From CAKZNE01 sp963976435 (GTDB lineage Bacteria; Bacteroidota; Bacteroidia; Flavobacteriales; Schleiferiaceae), in the NCBI GenBank assembly GCA_963976435.1, contig CAXBKQ010000008.1, positions 1 to 64,000 on the forward strand: a DNA stretch of 64,000 nucleotides, given 5' to 3'. Shown here one piece after another: positions 1 through 8,331 of this stretch (positions are counted from its first letter, which is position 1; each line of letters begins with the position of its first letter). The position numbers and the translations under genes were made by a program. The notes beneath the pieces were generated by a model, which saw nothing but the letters and a program-made list of their open reading frames with translations, did not search any database and was not told the origin of the DNA.

Positions 1-10
1 CGTTCGGTTG

Positions 11-40
11 GTTCGTTTTTGGGTCAAGCCAAAAATGAAC
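11..40. other. Hairpin at window edge
   Basis: A 12-bp stem (positions 11-22 pairing with 29-40, one G-T wobble) encloses a 6-nt loop. No T-run follows on the plus strand, so it is not a clear intrinsic terminator. It may be the 3' end of a gene outside the window. Nothing else is recognisable in positions 1-187. Confidence 0.35.
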
Positions 41-187
41 AGAATTAAATTATTTCTTATTAGCGATAATTTTTATTTAGGACATATGTAATTTCTATTT
101 CAAGAAAATCCCTTAATTATGCAGTAGGAGAAAAGCTAATTCATTTTAAATTTCCGTCCTTCATAATCTTGCATATTATAATCCAAT

Positions 188-1372
188 TTGAATACTAATT
201 CTCAAAAAAAGAAAATTCCCAGGAAGGATAGAGAAAAGTCTCTACTACTCTGTTTGCTCGGCTCAATTTTAGCACCGGGATTTGGGAAATTTTACCTCGG
301 GAAATTTAAATGGGCCATAGGAATCTTTTTGCTTTTTAACCTTTGCTTTATCCTCTTTTACCAATTTGTAAATTCCTTTCAAACCTTCAGCTTTGGATTG
401 TTTTTAATTTTGGGAATTTATTTACTGAATATCTACCATAGCTATACACTTTATAGAAAGCTAAAAATCCAGAATCAGAATTATAAACCAGAATGGTATG
501 CCTATGCTATTGTAATTTTCCTTTACATCATCAGCATTTTTGAATTGCGACAACCTTTAATAAAAAATCATCTAAACCTTGTTTTGGCTAAAATTAACAA
601 TAGCTCCATGGATCCTAGTCTTAGGCCTGGAGACCATTTGGCTTTTATAAGAGGGCAAAACTATAATCTTGATAAGCCTGTCGTTTTCTTGGATTCCAAT
701 AGACAATTTTGCAAAAGGCTAGTTGCTGGTCCTGGTGATTTGGTGGGGCTGAAAAATGGAAAATTAGTTCGCAATGGAATAGAAATCAAGGAAGACTATA
801 TTCGATTGCGCCATTACCTAAGATGGAAGCCCAATTCTTTTGAGCCAAGTATATTGGAAAAATACGACATTATCGATGCCTTTGAATTGGAAAAGAATGA
901 GATGATGATTCACATTGCTGAGGACAATATGGAGGCTTTACAGTTGGAGCATTCTTTTGATAAAATATTGGATTCCAGCCTATTTGGGGAATTTGAAAGC
1001 ATGGCTAATAAAAACCTTTTTCCAAACTCTTTTTCCTTTCAAACGGATTGGAGTTTAGCCAATTATGGTCCACTACAAATTCCAGCTAAGGGCTGGGAAA
1101 TCGAATTAGATTCGATGAATGCCAATCTTTATCAATCCTGCATTCTTGCAGAAAGTCCAGAGCTGGAATTTAGAAAGCATCAAATTTGGATGGAAGGTAA
1201 CCCTTTAGAGAGCTATAGTTTTAAAAGAAATTATTATTTTGTTTTAGGCGACAACCGTTACAATAGTTACGATTCTAGGTTTGTAGGGTTTATCCCAGAG
1301 GAGAATATTGTAGGTAGATTAATTTTTCGGTTTTGGTCTATAGACTGGTCTAAAATCGGTACTGAATTCTAA
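188..1372 (+). CDS. lepB: Signal peptidase I (S26 family) with multi-TM N-terminus
   Basis: Membrane endopeptidase that removes signal peptides from exported proteins. The S26 boxes are visible: SSMDPSLRPGD with catalytic Ser140 directly before Met141, the catalytic Lys176 in CKRLVAGPGD, and the C-terminal box VLGDNRYNSYDSR. Residues 18-120 hold about four hydrophobic segments. The first, with APGFGKFYLGK, resembles a TM2-type hairpin, so the N-terminus is longer than the one or two anchors of classical LepB. About 140 residues lie between the lysine box and the GDNR box, a long insertion as is usual in Bacteroidota. The start is TTG at 188, because an in-frame stop at 179-181 precedes it and there is no ATG before Met141. 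The gene converges on gyrB. Family assignment is firm; whether it is the main or a second signal peptidase cannot be told. Confidence 0.88.
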   Translation: MNTNSQKKKIPRKDREKSLLLCLLGSILAPGFGKFYLGKFKWAIGIFLLFNLCFILFYQFVNSFQTFSFGLFLILGIYLLNIYHSYTLYRKLKIQNQNYKPEWYAYAIVIFLYIISIFELRQPLIKNHLNLVLAKINNSSMDPSLRPGDHLAFIRGQNYNLDKPVVFLDSNRQFCKRLVAGPGDLVGLKNGKLVRNGIEIKEDYIRLRHYLRWKPNSFEPSILEKYDIIDAFELEKNEMMIHIAEDNMEALQLEHSFDKILDSSLFGEFESMANKNLFPNSFSFQTDWSLANYGPLQIPAKGWEIELDSMNANLYQSCILAESPELEFRKHQIWMEGNPLESYSFKRNYYFVLGDNRYNSYDSRFVGFIPEENIVGRLIFRFWSIDWSKIGTEF

Positions 1373-1410
1373 AAAAAAAGCGACTCAAATATGAATCGCT
1401 TTCTTGATTT
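1372..1410 (-). terminator. Convergent terminator between lepB and gyrB
   Basis: A stem AAAGCGA/TCGCTTT (1377-1383 with 1396-1402) has two further inner pairs. On the minus strand it is followed by nine U residues, so it should terminate gyrB efficiently. On the plus strand the T-tract is interrupted, so it is a weaker terminator for lepB. Confidence 0.75.
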
Positions 1411-1424
1411 ATTTCAAAAATATC

Positions 1425-3368
1425 CTAAACATCAATTTTAGCATATTTTGCATTCTTTTCAATAAACTCTCTACGCGGAGGAACATCATCTCCCATCAAC
1501 ATGGAAAAAATTCGATCCGCTTCAGCAGCAGAGTCAATGGTAATTTGTCTCATAGTTCTGAATTCTGGATTCATGGTAGTATCCCATAATTGATCCGCAT
1601 TCATCTCTCCAAGACCCTTATACCTTTGAACACCTACTCCAGTTTTTCCTTCACCGCCCATTTGCTCAATAAACAAATCACGTTGATCATCATTCCATGC
1701 ATATTGTTGCTTTGCACCCTTTTTCACCAAGTATAATGGTGGTGATGCAATATAGATATATCCATTTTCTATTAGCTCCTTCATATATCTAAAGAAGAAA
1801 GTAAGAATAAGGGTGGCGATATGACTACCATCCACATCGGCATCACACATAATCACAATTTTGTGGTAGCGCAATTTATCCAAATTAAGGGCTTTGCTGT
1901 CCTCTTCAGTTCCAACGCTTACCCCTAGAGCGGTAAACATGTTTTTGATTTCTTCATTTTCAAAAACCTTATGCTGCATGGCCTTTTCCACATTGAGGAT
2001 TTTACCTCTCAATGGAAGAATAGCTTGAAAATTTCGATCTCTACCTTGTTTGGCAGTACCTCCTGCAGAATCTCCCTCTACAAGGAATATTTCACATATT
2101 GAAGGATCGGTTTCAGAGCAATCAGAAAGCTTACCGGGTAAACCAGAACCTCCCATAACTGTCTTTCGCTGCACCATTTCGCGAGCTTTTTTAGCTGCTA
2201 CTCTAGCTTTTGCTGCCAAAATCACTTTTTGAACAATGGCCTTAGCTCCATTTGGGTTTTCCTCCAAATAATTGCTAAGCATCTCCCCTACCAATTGATC
2301 TACCGCACCAGAAACTTCGCTATTCCCCAATTTAGTTTTGGTCTGACCTTCAAACTGAGGCTCCATCACTTTAACGGAAATTACAGCTGTAAGACCTTCT
2401 CTAAAGTCATCACCAGAAACTTCCACCTTTTCCCTTGCCAACATTCCACTTTCGTCGGCATATTTTTTAAGGGTACGGGTTAGTGCTCTTCTAAATCCGG
2501 CAAGGTGAGTACCACCTTCGTGAGTGTTAATATTGTTTACATAAGAATGTAAATTCTCAGCAAATGAAGTATTGTAGTGCATAGCCACTTCCACTGGGAT
2601 GCCATTCTTTTCACCCTCCATATGGATTACTTCCTCCATCAATTTTTCACGATTACTATCAATGAATTCAACGAATTCATTTAATCCTCTTTCGCTAAAA
2701 AATCTTTCATATTTAGGATTTCCTTCCTCGTCAATTTCACGCATATCGGTTAATTCGATAGCGATACCCTTGTTAAGGAAAGATAGTTCACGCATTCTCG
2801 CAGCAAGAATGTCATAGTGATAAACCAATTCCTGAAAAATATTATCATCAGGTTTAAAGGTGATTATGGTACCTCTTTTATCAGTAGGACCCACCTCTTT
2901 AATAGGATATTGAGGAACACCAATGCTATACTCTTGCATATAGTGTTTACCATTTTTATGAACTTCAGCTTTAAGCTGAATAGAAAGTGCATTTACACAA
3001 GAAACACCTACACCGTGCAGTCCACCAGATACCTTATAAGAATCTTTGTCAAACTTACCTCCGGCATGAAGCACCGTCATTACTACCTCTAGGGCAGAAC
3101 GGCCTTCCTTTTCATGAATTTCAACAGGAATACCACGACCATCATCTTTAACGGTAATGGAATTGTCTTCATTAATAAAAACACTAATATTTTTACAGTG
3201 GCCAGCAAGAGCTTCATCAATGGAGTTATCTACTACTTCATAAACCAAATGGTGCAAGCCTTTGAGGCCTACATCACCAATATACATCGATGGTCTTTTT
3301 CTTACAGCTTCCAGGCCTTCTAATACCTGGATACTACTGGCGCTGTATTCTTTACCTAATTCACTCAT
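1425..3368 (-). CDS. gyrB: DNA gyrase subunit B
   Basis: ATPase subunit of DNA gyrase, which works with GyrA to introduce negative supercoils. The GHKL ATPase part has EVVDNSIDEA, DGRGIPV and GGLHGVGVSCVNALS. The transducer domain follows. The TOPRIM part has EIFLVEGDSAGG and the metal-binding DADVDGSH. The C-terminus has QRYKGLGEMNADQLWDTTM. At 647 residues it matches the usual length of Bacteroidota GyrB, and the GyrB-type C-terminus argues against ParE. Start is ATG at 3368. A Bacteroidota -7 element lies 32 nt upstream. It is monocistronic here, and no dnaA or recF lies beside it. Confidence 0.97.
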   Translation of the reverse strand: MSELGKEYSASSIQVLEGLEAVRKRPSMYIGDVGLKGLHHLVYEVVDNSIDEALAGHCKNISVFINEDNSITVKDDGRGIPVEIHEKEGRSALEVVMTVLHAGGKFDKDSYKVSGGLHGVGVSCVNALSIQLKAEVHKNGKHYMQEYSIGVPQYPIKEVGPTDKRGTIITFKPDDNIFQELVYHYDILAARMRELSFLNKGIAIELTDMREIDEEGNPKYERFFSERGLNEFVEFIDSNREKLMEEVIHMEGEKNGIPVEVAMHYNTSFAENLHSYVNNINTHEGGTHLAGFRRALTRTLKKYADESGMLAREKVEVSGDDFREGLTAVISVKVMEPQFEGQTKTKLGNSEVSGAVDQLVGEMLSNYLEENPNGAKAIVQKVILAAKARVAAKKAREMVQRKTVMGGSGLPGKLSDCSETDPSICEIFLVEGDSAGGTAKQGRDRNFQAILPLRGKILNVEKAMQHKVFENEEIKNMFTALGVSVGTEEDSKALNLDKLRYHKIVIMCDADVDGSHIATLILTFFFRYMKELIENGYIYIASPPLYLVKKGAKQQYAWNDDQRDLFIEQMGGEGKTGVGVQRYKGLGEMNADQLWDTTMNPEFRTMRQITIDSAAEADRIFSMLMGDDVPPRREFIEKNAKYAKIDV

Positions 3369-3399
3369 ATTCTTTACGTTAGTAAAAATTGTATTCTCA

Positions 3400-3407
3400 C
3401 AAATTTA
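3400..3407 (-). promoter_or_regulatory. gyrB promoter -7 element
   Basis: The minus strand reads TAAATTTG, an exact match to the Bacteroidota -7 consensus TAnnTTTG, 32 nt before the gyrB ATG. No clear TTG element is seen at the expected -33 distance. An inverted repeat AGTGTT-TT-AACACT at 3418-3431 lies just upstream of it and could be an operator. Confidence 0.55.
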
Positions 3408-3603
3408 ATCAATTTAAAGTGTTTTAACACTAGTAAAGCACCTGTAAACACAAGGGTTTTCCACATTTTGTTAATATCTTATACTCTGGGGAAAATTCCG
3501 TTATTTTTTTACATATAACCGTGCTCTTATTAAACTTAAAGCATAACTATCGGTTTATTAATAAAGGATAAGTAATTTGGGCTTGCTTTTAGCCTTCAAC
3601 TTT

Positions 3604-4710
3604 ATGATAGGATATCAATTTTCAAAATACACTGGAGAAATCCAATCCATTTTCGATCGCCTCTTTAAAATTTTTAAGGAGCTTCTTTTATATACTTCTG
3701 GTGAGGTGGATGAAGCTTTGGATTGGTTGAAAGAGATTGATGATGAATATAAAATCACCAATAAAGATTATAGCTTGGAAGATTTTATTGAAGACTTAAA
3801 AAAGAAAGGGTTTCTGAAAGAAGAAATTGACAATCCGGATGGGAATGGTGGTTTGTCTATTAGCTCAAAAATGGAAAGGTCTATAAGAAGCAGTGCCCTT
3901 GAGCAGATATTTGGTAAAATAAAAAAATCCTCCTGCGGAAACCACAATAGCAAAGTAAGTGGAAAAGGTGATGAGCAAACTTCTGATTTAAGGCAATATC
4001 AATTTGGAGATAGCCTCGATCAAATTGCCATGAATGAAAGTATTAAAAATGCATTGCTGAATCAAGGTATTGATGATTTTGGGATGACCCACCAAGATCT
4101 GGTTGTTCAAGAATCTCTGTTTAAAGCCCAAATGTCTACAGTGCTGATGATTGACATTTCTCACTCTATGATCCTTTATGGAGAAGATAGGATCACACCA
4201 GCAAAAAAAGTAGCTCTCGCCTTAGCAGAACTTATTAGAACCCGATATCCTAAAGACAGTCTGGATATCATCGTTTTTGGAAATGATGCCTGGGAAATTA
4301 AACTAAAGGATCTCCCTTATCTGAAAGTTGGTCCCTATCATACCAATACGGTTGCAGGATTAGAACTGGCCATGGATATTTTGCGCAAGAAGAAAAATGC
4401 CAATAAGCAAATATTTATGATTACAGATGGCAAGCCTAGCTGCATAAAAGAAAGGGATGGTTCCTATTATAAAAACAGCATGGGCCTGGATGATTATATT
4501 GTAAATCAATGTTTGAATAAGGCTGCAGCTTGTAGAAGATTGAAAATTCCAATTACCACCTTTATGATCGCCCAAGACGCTTATCTCCAACAATTTGTTC
4601 ATCAATTTACAGATGCAAATAAGGGCAAGGCTTTTTATACCGGCCTTAAAGGATTAGGAGAATTTATTTTTAAAGATTACGAAACCAACAGAAAAAAAAC
4701 TAACCGATAA
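3604..4710 (+). CDS. VWA-domain protein, partner of a MoxR/chelatase-type ATPase
   Basis: A von Willebrand A domain occupies the C-terminal half. The MIDAS metal site DISHS (Asp184, Ser186, Ser188) and the later MITDGKPS loop are intact, so metal-dependent ligand binding is expected. The N-terminal ~150 residues are charged and helical with no recognised domain. There is no signal peptide, so it is probably cytoplasmic. An open frame extends upstream to a TTG at 3577, but ATG 3604 is the more likely start. The gene ends 2 nt before the ATPase gene, the classic paired layout of AAA+ and VWA partners (BchI/BchD, MoxR, RavA/ViaA types). Such pairs act as chaperone-like remodellers or help insert metals; the client here is unknown. 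No chelatase large subunit is present. Confidence 0.8.
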   Translation: MIGYQFSKYTGEIQSIFDRLFKIFKELLLYTSGEVDEALDWLKEIDDEYKITNKDYSLEDFIEDLKKKGFLKEEIDNPDGNGGLSISSKMERSIRSSALEQIFGKIKKSSCGNHNSKVSGKGDEQTSDLRQYQFGDSLDQIAMNESIKNALLNQGIDDFGMTHQDLVVQESLFKAQMSTVLMIDISHSMILYGEDRITPAKKVALALAELIRTRYPKDSLDIIVFGNDAWEIKLKDLPYLKVGPYHTNTVAGLELAMDILRKKKNANKQIFMITDGKPSCIKERDGSYYKNSMGLDDYIVNQCLNKAAACRRLKIPITTFMIAQDAYLQQFVHQFTDANKGKAFYTGLKGLGEFIFKDYETNRKKTNR

Positions 4711-4712
4711 AT

Positions 4713-6179
4713 ATGCTTGATATCAAAATTAATAGCCTTGGGGATTTAAAGAAATCAAACTATTCGCCTAAGAGTATTAAACAAGAGCTAAGAGATAATT
4801 TAATTGAAAATATAAAATCTGGAAAAAATGTTTTCCAAGAAATACACGGGTTTGAAAATACCGTAATCCCCGATTTGGAGAGAGCCATTCTCTCTGGTCA
4901 TAATATCAATTTTCTAGGCCTTCGCGGTCAGGCAAAAACTAAAATCGCCCGCTTAATGGTAGAGCTTTTGGATGAGTATATTCCCGCTATTGCTGGAAGC
5001 GAAATAAATGATGATCCCTTCCATCCTATTTCCAATTTTGGTAAAAAAATAATTCTGGAAAAGGGTGATGATACACCTATAAAATGGCTACATCGATCCG
5101 AGCGCTATTTCGAAAAACTCGCCACGCCGGATGTTACGGTGGCAGATTTAATTGGTGATATAGATCCTATTAAGGCTGCTAATCTAAAACTATCCTATGC
5201 TGATGAGGAGGTGATCCATTTTGGTATGATTCCCAGAGCCAATCGCAGTATTTTTGTGATCAATGAACTACCTGATCTTCAGGCTAGAATTCAAGTGGCT
5301 TTGTTTAATATCCTTCAGGAAGGAGATATCCAAATCCGAGGTTTTAAACTGCGCCTCAATTTGGATCTACAGTTTATTTTCACTGCCAATCCAGAAGATT
5401 ATACCAATAGGGGCTCCATCGTTACGCCTCTTAAAGATCGGATTGACAGCCAGATATTAACCCATTATCCTGAGGATATTGAAATTTCAAAAAAAATCAC
5501 TGAACAGGAGGCTTCTCTTAAAGAGGATCAAAAAGCCTTGGTTCACATTCCTGAGCTGGCTAGAAACCTCCTGGAACAAGTATCCTTTGAGGCTCGGAAA
5601 AATGAATATATAGATGCAAAAAGTGGTGTTTCTGCCAGACTGAGTATTTCGGCAATGGAAAATTTGGTAAGTGGTGCAGAAAGAAGAACCCTCATAAATG
5701 GTGCTAAAAACACCAGCATACGACTTTCGGATTTTAGCTCCATTATCCCTGCCATTACCGGAAAGGTAGAATTGGTTTATGAAGGGGAGCAGGAAGGTGC
5801 AAATTTAGTGGCAGAACATATTATTGCCAGCGCCGTAAAAAGCCTTATTAGCAAATACCTTCCTAGTTTGGAAAACCTGAAATCTGCAGATGCAGATAAC
5901 CGATACAAAGATTTAATCCAGTGGTTTAGTGAGGGTAATTCTGTAGAAATATTAAATGACTTCAGCAATAAAGAATATGAGAAGACTTTAAACAATATAA
6001 AACCTCTAAAAGCAATAATTGAAAAATACCAGAAGGAATTTCCAAAAGAAGAGAAACCCTTTTTAATGGAGATGCTACTTTGGGCTCTCGCCGAACATTC
6101 TAAACTGAATAAAGAAAAAATAAAAAGCGGCTATTCTTTCACCGATTTATTTAGTTCCTACTTAAGAGGGGAAATATAG
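4713..6179 (+). CDS. AAA+ ATPase of magnesium-chelatase/MoxR type
   Basis: AAA+ ATPase of the ChlI/MoxR branch. Walker A is GLRGQAKT (residues 69-76), Walker B is FVINEL, and the sensor segment is TANPEDYTNRG, where a following arginine probably serves other subunits. The C-terminal ~150 residues form a helical lid and tail. There is no signal peptide. It follows the VWA gene by 2 nt, so the two are probably co-translated and act as a complex. The stop codon lies one nucleotide from the stop codon of the convergent LysM gene, with no visible terminator between them. Function beyond ATP-driven remodelling with the VWA partner cannot be stated. Confidence 0.82.
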   Translation: MLDIKINSLGDLKKSNYSPKSIKQELRDNLIENIKSGKNVFQEIHGFENTVIPDLERAILSGHNINFLGLRGQAKTKIARLMVELLDEYIPAIAGSEINDDPFHPISNFGKKIILEKGDDTPIKWLHRSERYFEKLATPDVTVADLIGDIDPIKAANLKLSYADEEVIHFGMIPRANRSIFVINELPDLQARIQVALFNILQEGDIQIRGFKLRLNLDLQFIFTANPEDYTNRGSIVTPLKDRIDSQILTHYPEDIEISKKITEQEASLKEDQKALVHIPELARNLLEQVSFEARKNEYIDAKSGVSARLSISAMENLVSGAERRTLINGAKNTSIRLSDFSSIIPAITGKVELVYEGEQEGANLVAEHIIASAVKSLISKYLPSLENLKSADADNRYKDLIQWFSEGNSVEILNDFSNKEYEKTLNNIKPLKAIIEKYQKEFPKEEKPFLMEMLLWALAEHSKLNKEKIKSGYSFTDLFSSYLRGEI

Positions 6180-6180
6180 T

Positions 6181-8331
6181 TTATTCCTCCTCTGTTTCAG
6201 GTTTAATTGCCGGTGCTTTTTTTCGGCCTTCATTGCCAAGCCTTATTAGGCTCATTCCTCGGATGCCGGTATGGAAAAGAAATTCGTTTTGATATCCGCT
6301 ATATTCCGCTTTGGAAAATTGAAATCTAGTTTGCAAACCTTGATAAACTGTATCTATAGCCAATACCCCTTCCAAAAGGGCGGCATTCTCCCAAAGCATA
6401 TTTAGGAATAAAATGCCAATATCATATCCCTGAAAGGCATAAGTGCTAGGTTCAGTTTTGAAAGTTTTTCTATAACTCTTTATAAAATTGATAACTGTAG
6501 AATCCTGGTAATTGATAAAATTGGGATCCGTCATAGTTAGTTTTAACTTATTCAAATATTCAGACTCCAAGGTATTGATATCCTTAACCTTATGCGATGC
6601 TAAAATATAAATGGAAGTATCTCTAAGTTGCCTAAGCTTGTTGATTAAGTCACTCAGGAAAACTTTATCTTCAGAAACTACCACAAAAACATTTCTTTTA
6701 TTGGAAGAAATTACTTCTGCCAATTCATTGCGTTTAAGCATTTCACTGGTAAAAGTTAAATCCCCCATATAGGAAGCATCATCCCTTGCCAAAAGCCTCG
6801 CCTTAATATTTAAAATACTTCGGCTTTCCTTGGAAGTTCCTGTATGGGCAAAAATAATATTGGAATTACTAAAATCATCATTGATAATATCCGCCATCTT
6901 CGCAGCAGCAGCATTTTCCCCAGGAATGCATTGTATTAAATTTGGCCTCGATTCTGGACTTACTGTTCTACTCAAAGGGCTTAAAACCATAATTTCCTCT
7001 TCCCTCAATTCATCTGCAACAAATTCCACATTGGATTTAAAAAGGGGCCCAATGACCAAATCTGGTTTATTAGTTTTTAAGCTATCAATAAATGATTTTA
7101 CTAGATTTTTATCATTTCGGGTATCAAAAACATTTACCTCCAAGGGCATACCTAGTTTTGATAAACTGTCCATTGCCAGCCGTAATCCTTGATAAAACTC
7201 AATGGAGGCAACACTATTTCTACTTAGCTTAGGTTTATTGTATTTCTGGTAATCTACTAAATTGGGATCTAAATTTCCCCTTGTTTCCTCATAAGCCTCT
7301 AGGGTCATATTTCGAACAGAATCTGAAGGAATAGTAAAGGGTAGCATGAGGCTAATCCTATAACTCCTTTCAATATCCTTTTTGGTATTGGCATTTAATT
7401 CTTCAGACTTTGTACTTGTACTGTCTTTAGGAATTAAAATAATAGGTGAAGCTGCGGTGCCTGTGGAATCTACTTTATTAAAAAGGCGATCTAACCAGCC
7501 CGTATTTTTCTCTTCAGTCTTGGCATCCTGTCCTTCTCTTGGGATAATTATATATTTATCCAATTCAATTCCATCTAGCAATTCAGGATTCAAAGCAATC
7601 AATTCCTCCTTGCTTACGCCAAATTCTTTTTTTAATGAAAAGAAGGAATCTCCAACCTTAACTTGGTATAAAAAGTGCTCTTCGCCAGCCTTTTTTTCCT
7701 CTATTTGATTTTGTTTATTGCCCTCATCGCTCACTAAACCAGCTTTAGGACTAGCGCCCTTTTTGGCATATTCCTCCCTGTTTTTTGGGAGTTTTAGTTT
7801 TATACCAATTTGCAAACCTTGCTTTACATTGGGGTTTAAAAGATAAATGCTATCCAGGCTAATATTAAATTTCTTGGAAAGGCTATAGGCCGTCTCCCCG
7901 GGCTTTACTGTATGGTAATAAAAATTAGGATCATTTTCATCGGTATTTGCCGAAACACTTTCCTTGGCAGATGGAATAAAAATTTCTACACCTGCTTTTA
8001 GACCTTCTTTTAATCCAGCATTTGCCTTTATTATTTCTTCAGGACTGGTTTTATATTCCTGAGCTAAGGAGTAAAGAGTTTCCCCTTCTTTCACCATATG
8101 ACTAAGGAGTCCTTCAGGGTTTGCATCGGGAATAATCAATATCATTCCTTCTTTTAAACCATCCTTTAGATCGGGGTTTAGCCTTTGTAGTTTTTCTATG
8201 CTTACTCCATATTGTTTGGAGATACCATAAACCGTTTCTTGGCTTACTACATTATGCTTACGAGTTTGAGCATTTACCGATAGGGTAAAAACACAAAGAC
8301 ATAAAAAAAGAAAAACTCTATTTTTTATCAT
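6181..8331 (-). CDS. LysM-repeat protein with periplasmic-binding-protein fold
   Basis: Exported protein with a signal peptide ending near VNAQ. Four LysM modules follow in the first ~270 residues; each has a V-x-x-G/Q-E-T/D-S-like start, an N-P or N-A in the middle and an I-I-P-like end. LysM modules bind peptidoglycan. After a Ser/Thr/Lys-rich linker, the C-terminal ~400 residues look like the type I periplasmic-binding fold of branched-chain amino-acid receptors (LVIGPLFKSN, MVLSPLSR). No ABC transporter genes are nearby, so a structural or sensory role is as likely as transport. ATG 8331 overlaps the guaA stop as ATGA, which suggests translational coupling. Another ATG lies two codons upstream at 8337. 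In my knowledge this gene often follows guaA in Bacteroidota. Confidence 0.82.
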   Translation of the reverse strand: MIKNRVFLFLCLCVFTLSVNAQTRKHNVVSQETVYGISKQYGVSIEKLQRLNPDLKDGLKEGMILIIPDANPEGLLSHMVKEGETLYSLAQEYKTSPEEIIKANAGLKEGLKAGVEIFIPSAKESVSANTDENDPNFYYHTVKPGETAYSLSKKFNISLDSIYLLNPNVKQGLQIGIKLKLPKNREEYAKKGASPKAGLVSDEGNKQNQIEEKKAGEEHFLYQVKVGDSFFSLKKEFGVSKEELIALNPELLDGIELDKYIIIPREGQDAKTEEKNTGWLDRLFNKVDSTGTAASPIILIPKDSTSTKSEELNANTKKDIERSYRISLMLPFTIPSDSVRNMTLEAYEETRGNLDPNLVDYQKYNKPKLSRNSVASIEFYQGLRLAMDSLSKLGMPLEVNVFDTRNDKNLVKSFIDSLKTNKPDLVIGPLFKSNVEFVADELREEEIMVLSPLSRTVSPESRPNLIQCIPGENAAAAKMADIINDDFSNSNIIFAHTGTSKESRSILNIKARLLARDDASYMGDLTFTSEMLKRNELAEVISSNKRNVFVVVSEDKVFLSDLINKLRQLRDTSIYILASHKVKDINTLESEYLNKLKLTMTDPNFINYQDSTVINFIKSYRKTFKTEPSTYAFQGYDIGILFLNMLWENAALLEGVLAIDTVYQGLQTRFQFSKAEYSGYQNEFLFHTGIRGMSLIRLGNEGRKKAPAIKPETEEE

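Noticed and set aside
2050..3323. Rightward frames of 60-91 codons inside gyrB
   Set aside because: They are antisense shadows of a certain, conserved gene and show no domain or start signal of their own.
3457..3465. DnaA-box-like TTTTCCACA near gyrB
   Set aside because: Only one imperfect box, with no dnaA, cluster of boxes or AT-rich unwinding region beside it, so no origin is claimed.
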